From positions 1 to 28,955 of the forward strand of contig QWRL01000010.1 in NCBI GenBank assembly GCA_003670425.1: a DNA stretch of 28,955 nucleotides. Reading direction: 5' to 3'. Origin of the DNA: Chloroflexota bacterium. GTDB lineage: Bacteria > Chloroflexota > Anaerolineae > Anaerolineales > UBA11657. The notes under the pieces are model-generated. The model saw only the letters and a list, made by a program, of their open reading frames with translations. It had not been told where the DNA came from and did not search any database. The stretch's first letter is position 1, and every line of letters starts with the position of its first letter. This document shows positions 23,384 through 28,955 of the stretch, piece after piece. A program made the position numbers and the translations under genes.

Positions 23384-25528
23384 TCATGCGGTTGGCACCG
23401 GCTGGTTTTTGTGATGTGCGCGTGGCGCGCCAAGGTTTTCAATGTCAAGAATTAAAGCCACCAGTCCGTCTCCCAGAATGGCTGCGCCGGACATGCTGGC
23501 CTGGCCTTTGAAGGCGGACCCCAAAGACTTGATAACCACCTCTTGTTTTCCGATCAGCCGGTCCACCAGCAAGCCGCGCGGCTGGGATTCAGACTGGGTG
23601 ACCACAATAATTCCGTCGCAGGGGTCTTTGGCCGTGGACTCAATGCCAAGCTGGTCGCCCAGCCGCACTAGCGGAATCAGTTTGCCGCGCACGCTCACCA
23701 CCTCGCCGCGGCCCTGGGAGGTGGCCACCACACCGGGCAGCGGTCGGAAAGATTCGCGAATGGAAAGGCTGGGGATGATGAAGCGTTCGGTGCCAATGCC
23801 AATCAGCATGCCATCAATGATGGCCATTGTGAGCGGCAGCCGGATGGTGACAACCGAACCCTGGCCCAGTGTTGACTGCACCTCAACCCGGCCACGCAGG
23901 CGGGAGATACTGGCGCGGACTACATCCATGCCAACGCCGCGGCCGGAGATGTCCGTAATATTGTCCACGGTCGAGAAGCCGGGCAGGAAGATGAGGTCGA
24001 AGATTTCTTTTTCTGTGGGTGTGGCGTCCGCATCAATCAGCCCGCGTTGAATGGCCTTGGCCAGAATGCGGTTCTTGTCCAGGCCTTTGCCGTCGTCACT
24101 GATGGTGATCACAATGCCGCCGCCAGAGTGCATGGCATGCAGGCGCACGGTGCCAAGCGCCGGCTTGCCCTGCGCCACGCGGACTTCGGGCATTTCGATG
24201 CCGTGGTCCACAGAGTTGCGCACCATGTGCACCAGCGGGTCGCCCAACTCCTCCACAATGTTGCGGTCAATCTCGGTTTCTTCACCAGACAGCACCAGCT
24301 GCACCTGCTTGCCCTGGACGCCGGACAGATCGCGCACCAGCCGGTTCATTTTTTGAAAGGCGCCGCGGACCTCCACCATGCGCAAAGACATGGCATTGTG
24401 CTGCAGGTCTGTGGTGATGCCATGCAGCTGGCGCATGAAGCGCGCCAGATTGCGGTCATTCAAAGTTTGCACCTGCGGGTGCTGCAGCACCATGGACTGG
24501 GCAATCACAAGCTCGCCCACCAGATCCACCAGCACATCCAGCTTTTGTGTGTCCAGTTTTACAAAGCTGGCAAGGCGCTCGTTGCTGCTGCCCGCGCTGG
24601 ATTTGTTTGTGTTGGTTTTTGAGGCAACTGGCGCCGACTTGGCTGGCGGCTGCGCAACGGCAGCAACCGGCTGCGCAACGGCAGCAACCGGCTGCGATTT
24701 GGCGGCAGGGACCGGCGGTGCAACGGCAGCGACCGGCTGCGCAACGGCAGCAACCGGCTGCGATTTGGCGGCAGGCGCGGGGCTTTCACCCGCGAGGCGC
24801 GCTTTCACGCGCGCAATCAAGTCGCTGGTGGGCACCGTGATGGCTTCGCCTTTCAAAGCGCCGCCCAGGCGCTTGCCAATCTCACTCAGGAATTGCTGCA
24901 GCGCATCGCGCCCGGCCAGGATCAACTCTGTGATGTAGGTGTCAATCGTCAGGTCGCCGCGGCGCGCGGCATCCAGCAAGGATTCAAGCTCATGCGCCAA
25001 ATTCTTGATTGGCTCGAGGCCGAGGAAGCCCGCACCGCCCTTGAAGGTATGAAACGCGCGGAAGACCACATTCAAGGTGTCTGCGCTGGTGGGATTTTCT
25101 TCCAGCACCAGAACACCCTGCTCAATGTCTTGCAGCAGGTCTTTGCCTTCGTTGCAAAACTCATTGAGCAGCTCGGTGTCTTCGCCCAGCTCCACGGTCA
25201 TGGTCGGTTCTTGCGCTGCGGGCGCATCCGGCGCGGCCAGCCAGTCCTGGCAGGCTTTGTCCAGGCGTTCGTACCATTTTTGCAGCACCTGTCCCGCATC
25301 AGCTGCAAGCACGCCGCCCGCAGCAGCCACAGCCTCGGCAAATTGGGCGGCAGTGGCAATCTCCGTGGCAACTGCGGGCGGCAGCGGAGAGCCAACAAGT
25401 TTTTCCAACTCCGCCAAAACTTCGGCAATTGCGGCAAGGCTGGCTGCACTGCCCGTTTCCACAAATGCCAGCTCAGTGGCTATCTGCTGCAGTAAATCGC
25501 CGGTCTCTTCGGTGTGTATATTCTTCAT
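23384..25528 (-). CDS. cheA: Chemotaxis histidine kinase CheA with N-terminal extension
   Basis: A 714-aa CheA kinase. Residues 1-110 are an Ala-rich, mostly helical extension without a recognised domain. The HPt domain (about 115-222) has phospho-acceptor His160 in AFHTFKGGAGFLG. A repeat-rich linker (248-318) stands where the CheY-binding P2 domain usually lies. The dimerisation domain begins near 318, and the ATPase domain has the N box (MVRNSVDHGIE), ISDDGKGLD and GRGVGMDVV. A C-terminal CheW-like domain ends the protein. The ATG at 25528 is chosen because a perfect TATAAT box lies at 25557-25562, which puts the upstream ATG at 25558 inside the promoter. It is the first gene of the chemosensory operon. 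Confidence 0.95.
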   Translation of the reverse strand: MKNIHTEETGDLLQQIATELAFVETGSAASLAAIAEVLAELEKLVGSPLPPAVATEIATAAQFAEAVAAAGGVLAADAGQVLQKWYERLDKACQDWLAAPDAPAAQEPTMTVELGEDTELLNEFCNEGKDLLQDIEQGVLVLEENPTSADTLNVVFRAFHTFKGGAGFLGLEPIKNLAHELESLLDAARRGDLTIDTYITELILAGRDALQQFLSEIGKRLGGALKGEAITVPTSDLIARVKARLAGESPAPAAKSQPVAAVAQPVAAVAPPVPAAKSQPVAAVAQPVAAVAQPPAKSAPVASKTNTNKSSAGSSNERLASFVKLDTQKLDVLVDLVGELVIAQSMVLQHPQVQTLNDRNLARFMRQLHGITTDLQHNAMSLRMVEVRGAFQKMNRLVRDLSGVQGKQVQLVLSGEETEIDRNIVEELGDPLVHMVRNSVDHGIEMPEVRVAQGKPALGTVRLHAMHSGGGIVITISDDGKGLDKNRILAKAIQRGLIDADATPTEKEIFDLIFLPGFSTVDNITDISGRGVGMDVVRASISRLRGRVEVQSTLGQGSVVTIRLPLTMAIIDGMLIGIGTERFIIPSLSIRESFRPLPGVVATSQGRGEVVSVRGKLIPLVRLGDQLGIESTAKDPCDGIIVVTQSESQPRGLLVDRLIGKQEVVIKSLGSAFKGQASMSGAAILGDGLVALILDIENLGAPRAHHKNQPVPTA
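24647..24774 (-). repeat. 21-bp tandem repeats in the CheA linker
   Basis: Four copies of a 21-bp unit encoding QPVAAVA are arranged as two pairs. Each pair is preceded by an AAKS segment, giving a higher-order duplication of about 66 bp. The copies are nearly identical in DNA, so they are recent and may vary in number between strains. The region codes for a flexible Pro/Ala linker between the HPt and dimerisation domains. Confidence 0.85.
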
Positions 25529-25556
25529 GGGATAGCGGCTTATTGTAGGCGCGAGC

Positions 25557-25575
25557 ATTATATGGCATTATGCCA
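25557..25575 (-). promoter_or_regulatory. cheA promoter with overlapping palindrome
   Basis: On the minus strand a perfect TATAAT box (25557-25562) lies about 28 bp before the cheA start. The perfect 13-bp palindrome TGGCATTATGCCA (25563-25575) directly abuts it in the spacer. No good -35 box is found 17 bp upstream, so expression may depend on an activator or be blocked by a repressor at the palindrome. Confidence 0.5.
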
Positions 25576-25832
25576 GCGCTGCGCCAGCGCCCTGCACAAA
25601 AACGGCGCTAAAGACCGCATCCAATTTAGATATCCGGCGGCGCACAAAATTGAATGCCTGGGCGCGCTGGCGCGATTTTTCGTCCTTGACGAACCAACTA
25701 CTCCCGCTGAAACTTTGAACTGCGCTGCCAGCCAGTTTGGTTACAACCATTGCGGCTGCAGCTTACCCCCAAAAAAAGCCACCCGCGCGACTGCTGCTTG
25801 CCATTGCCCGCGCGTGTTGTAATGAAGGTTGT

Positions 25833-27008
25833 GTGAAAACAACTCATGTCCCGCCAGTGTCCGCCGCGCGGGGGATTAGCCACGCCTACTTCTTTTTAAT
25901 CGGGCTGGTGGGCGTCGGGCTGTTGCCGGCGCTCATCAGAAGCTTCGAGCTCAACTTTAGTTTGTCGCACACGCGCATGGGGGCCATTCTCAGCGCCAGC
26001 TCACTGGTGATGGCCAGCGGCTCGGTGCTCTCGGGCATTTGGTATGACCGCAGCGGCCCGCGCTGGGTGCTGGGTGCAGCGCTGGCCGTCACGGCAGCGG
26101 GTGCGCTCATGCTGTGGGGCGCGGCCAGCGCGCCTGCATTCGCAGCGGCGTTGATGCTTTTTCATTTTGGGCACGGGCTGGGGGTGCCGGTGAATTCGTT
26201 AATCAGCCAGCTGTACGGCAGCGAACGCGCGCGTGGATTGATTTTGATGCACGGCTTTCAGGCGCTGGGGCGGCTGGGTGCGCCGGCGTTAGTGGTGGCG
26301 TGCTTTGCACTCAGTGCCGGCTGGCGCAGTGCGTTCTTGCTGTCTGCAGTTTTGTTTGGCAGCTGGGCAGCGCTGTTCATTGTCAGCCTGCAAAATTTTG
26401 CGCTGCATGCAGAGCGCAGCACTGCAGGCGGCGGCGGGCGCGCTGTGCTGCGCTATCTGGCCGACGCGCGCCTGCAGACGGGGCTGCTGGGCTTTGTGGC
26501 CGCCAGCGGCGTGGAGGGTGTTTTGATTACCTGGCTGCCCACATACCTGCAAACCGAAGGCCAGACTTCGCAGACAGGTGCGCTGCTGGCGCTGTCGGCA
26601 GTGCTGATTGGCTACACCATCATCCGGCTGCTGCTGGGCACCGGCCGCTTCACCGCCAGCGCGCGCTTCATAGGCGCAAGTGTGGCTGTGTATCTGGTGG
26701 CACTGGCGCTGGTGCTCAGCCTGCATGCGCAGCTGCTGGTGTTGTACCCGGCGTGCGTGCTGCTGGGGGCAGCGGTTGGTTCGTTTTGGCCGGCGCTGGC
26801 AGCGCGCCTTTATGACTGCTTCCCCAACGCGCAGGGCATTATTGGCGGATTGATTGTCAGCGCCTCGGTGCTGGGCGGCGCCAGCACCGTCACGCTGGTG
26901 GGCTGGATTGGGGATGCCTTCTCATTGCAGCAGGCGCTGCTGATTACGCCGCTTTGTGCGGTTGCTTTTTGGTGGCTGTACCGCAGCCTGGCGCTGCGCA
27001 TTGCCTGA
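25833..27008 (+). CDS. Major facilitator superfamily transporter
   Basis: A 391-aa membrane protein with about 12 hydrophobic segments and MFS features, including WYDRSGPRWVLG, a variant of the loop 2-3 motif, after the second segment. The GTG at 25833 is preferred because GAAGG lies about six bases upstream; the longer frame to 25737 has no ribosome binding site and a charged, low-hydrophobicity lead. It is divergent from cheA with about 300 bp between the starts and convergent with the pyrD-like gene. The pattern resembles MFS carriers for organic acids or other small anions, but the substrate cannot be told. It has no clear operon partner. Confidence 0.88.
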   Translation: MKTTHVPPVSAARGISHAYFFLIGLVGVGLLPALIRSFELNFSLSHTRMGAILSASSLVMASGSVLSGIWYDRSGPRWVLGAALAVTAAGALMLWGAASAPAFAAALMLFHFGHGLGVPVNSLISQLYGSERARGLILMHGFQALGRLGAPALVVACFALSAGWRSAFLLSAVLFGSWAALFIVSLQNFALHAERSTAGGGGRAVLRYLADARLQTGLLGFVAASGVEGVLITWLPTYLQTEGQTSQTGALLALSAVLIGYTIIRLLLGTGRFTASARFIGASVAVYLVALALVLSLHAQLLVLYPACVLLGAAVGSFWPALAARLYDCFPNAQGIIGGLIVSASVLGGASTVTLVGWIGDAFSLQQALLITPLCAVAFWWLYRSLALRIA

Positions 27009-27065
27009 GGCGCGGCGCAGCAGCCTGGCTGCAGCGGGCAGCGGCGGGCTGCCGCGCCTGCCGGC

Positions 27066-27863
27066 TTAAAGCGCGAGTGCTTGCAGCAGCGCCGGCAGCT
27101 GCGCGGGCTGCGACCACACCACCGAATCCAGCTGCACGGCAGCGGCGCCGGCTGCCAGCAATGCCTGCGCCTGCTCCGGCGTGTGCACGCCGCCGCCGGC
27201 CAGCAGCGGCAAGTCTGTCAGCGCTTGCACGGCTTGCAAGTTATGCAGCGCGCCCGGGAACACACCATGGCCGTACAGCCGGCCGCTCACCGGGCCGGGC
27301 AGCGTGCCGCGCGGCGGCGCACTCACGCTCAGCACTTGCGCACCGGCGCGCGCAGCAATTGGCGCGCACTCGGCTGCGCGCTCAAAGGGCAGCGCCGCCA
27401 GCACGGGCAGCATGCCGGCACAAGCCGCGCGCACCAGCTCGCTGATGGTGTGCGCATGTTCGTCTGCCCGAAAGCCCAGCTCCAGCGCTGCCACATTTTC
27501 CAGCTGCTCCAGCAGCGCCAGGCATTGGGTTACTTCTGCGCCGCTGTTAAGTGCCAGATGCACAATCACGGGGCAGGGCATGCGCGCCCATTTGGCGGCG
27601 TAGGTTTGCACTGCGCTGCGCAGGCCGGGGTTGGGCAGGCCGGTGTGCAGCAGCACGCCGCCGGGAAACGGCAGCGCTGCGCGCGCGGCTGCCGGCTGGC
27701 GCGGCGCGTATGTTAGCGGGTTGGTAATGAAGGCGCCCAGCTGCGCAAAGTCCACCAAGCCCGCATACTCATCCGCAAAGCCCCAGCAGCCGGAGGCCGC
27801 CACGGCGCGGCTGCGCAGCGCCAAGCCGGTCTTGTGGTTGGGTGCCAGCTCCAGCAGTGCCAT
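27066..27863 (-). CDS. Dihydroorotate dehydrogenase-like flavoprotein (PyrD family)
   Basis: A 265-aa TIM-barrel protein similar to class 1 dihydroorotate dehydrogenase. The N-terminal GAFITNPLTYAPRQPA and TGLPNPGLRSAV match the substrate-loop pattern of class 1B enzymes, and AGGGVHTPEQAQALLAAGA near the C-terminus matches the FMN phosphate site. The usual ISCPN orotate-binding motif is not present; ALELGFRADEHA stands in its place. It is therefore a divergent member and may not act on dihydroorotate. The partner PyrK-like gene ends 28 nt upstream, so an iron-sulfur electron-transfer complex is likely. The ATG at 27863 begins the homologous part; the frame upstream is an out-of-frame shadow of the PyrK-like gene. 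Confidence 0.75.
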   Translation of the reverse strand: MALLELAPNHKTGLALRSRAVAASGCWGFADEYAGLVDFAQLGAFITNPLTYAPRQPAAARAALPFPGGVLLHTGLPNPGLRSAVQTYAAKWARMPCPVIVHLALNSGAEVTQCLALLEQLENVAALELGFRADEHAHTISELVRAACAGMLPVLAALPFERAAECAPIAARAGAQVLSVSAPPRGTLPGPVSGRLYGHGVFPGALHNLQAVQALTDLPLLAGGGVHTPEQAQALLAAGAAAVQLDSVVWSQPAQLPALLQALAL

Positions 27864-27891
27864 AACTATTTTGGTGCGCGCTGCGCGCGGC

Positions 27892-28590
27892 TCAGGGCTG
27901 CGCCTGCAGCTCGGCCAGCGGCCACAGCAACCCGGCGGTGCACGCCAGCTTCCAGCCGGCGCGCGTGCGGATGGTGCAGGCCTGGCAGGCGCCCACACCG
28001 CACGGCAGGCAAAGGTGCAGCAGCACATGCGCGTTGGGTATTTGCGCCAGCAGCGCTGCCAGCTCTGGCGCGGGCTGCGGCTCCACATGCGCAATGGCCA
28101 GCGCCGGCCACGCGCTGTGCTCGCGCACCAGCGCGGGCAGGTGCCCGATGCGCACCTCAATGCGCGCATCAAGGGATTCGACCGGGTACGGGCGCGCCAG
28201 CAGCAGCAGCGCCGCGCCGCCGGCCGCAAGTGTGGCGGCTGCAAACGGCAGCAAGCGCGCGGGCTGTGTGTTGGCAATCAGCAATAAGTTTCCCTTGGCG
28301 GCGGGCAGCGCTGCCGGCCGCCCAACCGGCCCCAGCAGCTCCAGGCTGCAGCCGGGTTGCAGCCAGTCACGCCCGGCATCGCCCGGTGCCAGCTCAATTG
28401 CCCAGAGCTCCGGCTCAAACGCCACCGGAAACAACACGCTGCACAAATAAGGCTCGGGGCCTGCGCCCAGGCGCGCCAGCATGCACTGGCCGGGCTGCGG
28501 CCGCACGCTGCTGCGCAGCCAGGCGCGCACCCGGCCGTGCCCCAGCAGCTCCAGCCGCAGGCACTGCGCTGCAATTGCCTGCGCTGGCAT
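27892..28590 (-). CDS. Dihydroorotate dehydrogenase electron transfer subunit-like (PyrK family)
   Basis: A 232-aa protein with a ferredoxin-reductase-like FAD/NAD region (about residues 10-175) and a C-terminal [2Fe-2S] site with Cys197, Cys202, Cys205 and Cys217 (spacing C-x4-C-x2-C-x11-C), as in PyrK. In class 1B enzymes PyrK passes electrons from PyrD to NAD. It is followed by the PyrD-like gene after 28 nt. The ATG at 28590 lies exactly 6 nt after a TATATT box, which implies a leaderless mRNA. The sequence is Ala- and Leu-rich and divergent in the FAD motif, so the family assignment rests mainly on the cysteine pattern and on the neighbour. Confidence 0.78.
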   Translation of the reverse strand: MPAQAIAAQCLRLELLGHGRVRAWLRSSVRPQPGQCMLARLGAGPEPYLCSVLFPVAFEPELWAIELAPGDAGRDWLQPGCSLELLGPVGRPAALPAAKGNLLLIANTQPARLLPFAAATLAAGGAALLLLARPYPVESLDARIEVRIGHLPALVREHSAWPALAIAHVEPQPAPELAALLAQIPNAHVLLHLCLPCGVGACQACTIRTRAGWKLACTAGLLWPLAELQAQP

Positions 28591-28594
28591 GCGC

Positions 28595-28624
28595 GCAATA
28601 TAGCATGGCGCTGTGCTATATTGC
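28595..28624. promoter_or_regulatory. Symmetric divergent promoter of the pyrK-like gene and mutY
   Basis: Perfect 11-bp inverted arms, GCAATATAGCA and TGCTATATTGC, flank an 8-bp spacer. Each arm contains TATATT on the outgoing strand (28597-28602 minus, 28617-28622 plus), exactly 6 nt before the ATG of its gene. This spacing would place each transcription start at the start codon. A regulator site sharing the same symmetry is also possible. Confidence 0.65.
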
Positions 28625-28628
28625 CGCG

Positions 28629-28955
28629 ATGGATGTGCGGCCATTGCTGCGCTGGTACAAACGCAATGCGCGCGCGCTGCCATGGCGCCGCACGCGCAAC
28701 CCGTATCGCATCTGGGTGAGCGAGGTGATGCTGCAGCAGACGCGCGTGGAGACGGTGAAGCCATATTACGCGCGCTGGCTGCGCGCCTTCCCCACACTGC
28801 AGGCGCTGGCGCACGCGCGCAGTGCGGATGTGCTGCGCGTGTGGGAGGGCCTTGGCTACTATGCGCGCGCCCACAACCTGCAGCGCGCAGCGCGCGTGGT
28901 GCTGCGCAGCCATGCGGGGCGCGTGCCGGCTGACCCCGCGCTGCTGCGGCGCCTG
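28629..28955 (+). CDS. mutY: A/G-specific adenine glycosylase, N-terminal part
   Basis: The first 109 residues of a MutY DNA glycosylase, which removes adenine mispaired with 8-oxoguanine. LPWRRTRNPYRIWVSEVMLQ lies at residues 17-36, with Glu32 at the position of the catalytic Glu37 of E. coli MutY. PYYARWLRAFPTLQALA and VLRVWEGLGYYARAHNLQ follow the family closely. The reading frame is still open at the window end, so the helix-hairpin-helix, the catalytic Asp and the iron-sulfur cluster lie outside. The ATG at 28629 has no ribosome binding site and is placed 6 nt after a TATATT box, suggesting leaderless translation. It diverges from the pyrK-like gene. Confidence 0.93.
   Translation, partial: MDVRPLLRWYKRNARALPWRRTRNPYRIWVSEVMLQQTRVETVKPYYARWLRAFPTLQALAHARSADVLRVWEGLGYYARAHNLQRAARVVLRSHAGRVPADPALLRRL

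Noticed and set aside
24647..24774. CRISPR-like repeats
   Set aside because: The repeats are direct, have no unique spacers, and are in frame inside cheA, encoding a Pro/Ala linker.
27066..28277. A 403-codon version of the PyrD-like protein
   Set aside because: The first 138 residues are an Arg/Cys/Trp-rich out-of-frame reading of the PyrK-like gene; homology begins at the ATG at 27863.

Overview
The window is a GC-rich bacterial chromosome segment with dense operons, many start-stop overlaps (ATGA or TGATG) and no IS element, tRNA, rRNA or CRISPR array that I can see. The lineage cannot be fixed from sequence reading alone. The divergent PyrD/PyrK-like pair and the enolase-superfamily/amidohydrolase gene set recall Chloroflexota, but this is a weak inference.

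Left part (1-8452): a ROK sugar kinase gene, then a seven-gene minus-strand catabolic operon running 7534 to 1160. It encodes two flavodiiron-like metallo-beta-lactamase-fold proteins, an ACMSD-like amidohydrolase, a Rieske protein, an enolase-superfamily enzyme, a 3-hydroxyisobutyrate-dehydrogenase-like enzyme and a D-2-hydroxyacid dehydrogenase. A divergent IclR-type regulator gene has a perfect 17-bp operator-like palindrome just after a TTGACA promoter, so the operon probably degrades an organic acid that serves as inducer.

Middle-left (8570-12890): the main discovery is an AhpD-like peroxidase gene (8570-9145, minus) interrupted by one in-frame TGA exactly at the second position of the CxxC redox motif. 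Coding continues in frame after it, all AhpD relay residues are present, and a 7-bp hairpin with G in its apical loop lies 24 nt after the TGA. This fits a selenoprotein with a bacterial SECIS element. Next come a pentapeptide-repeat protein, 3-hydroxybutyrate dehydrogenase, and a three-gene arsenic module (arsM, a SigZ-like sigma factor with a Cys-rich tail, arsN2).

Centre (13092-25528): the large subunit of glutamate synthase, then a complete chemosensory operon transcribed cheA-cheW-mcp-cheR-cheB-(REC-adenylate cyclase). There is no cheY. The last gene joins an intact receiver domain to a class III cyclase, so the array may control cAMP rather than a flagellar motor.

Right end (25833-28955): an MFS transporter gene, a pyrK-like/pyrD-like pair, and the start of mutY, cut by the window edge. 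pyrK and mutY diverge from a 30-bp inverted repeat that places a TATATT box exactly 6 nt before each ATG, suggesting a symmetric promoter with two leaderless mRNAs.
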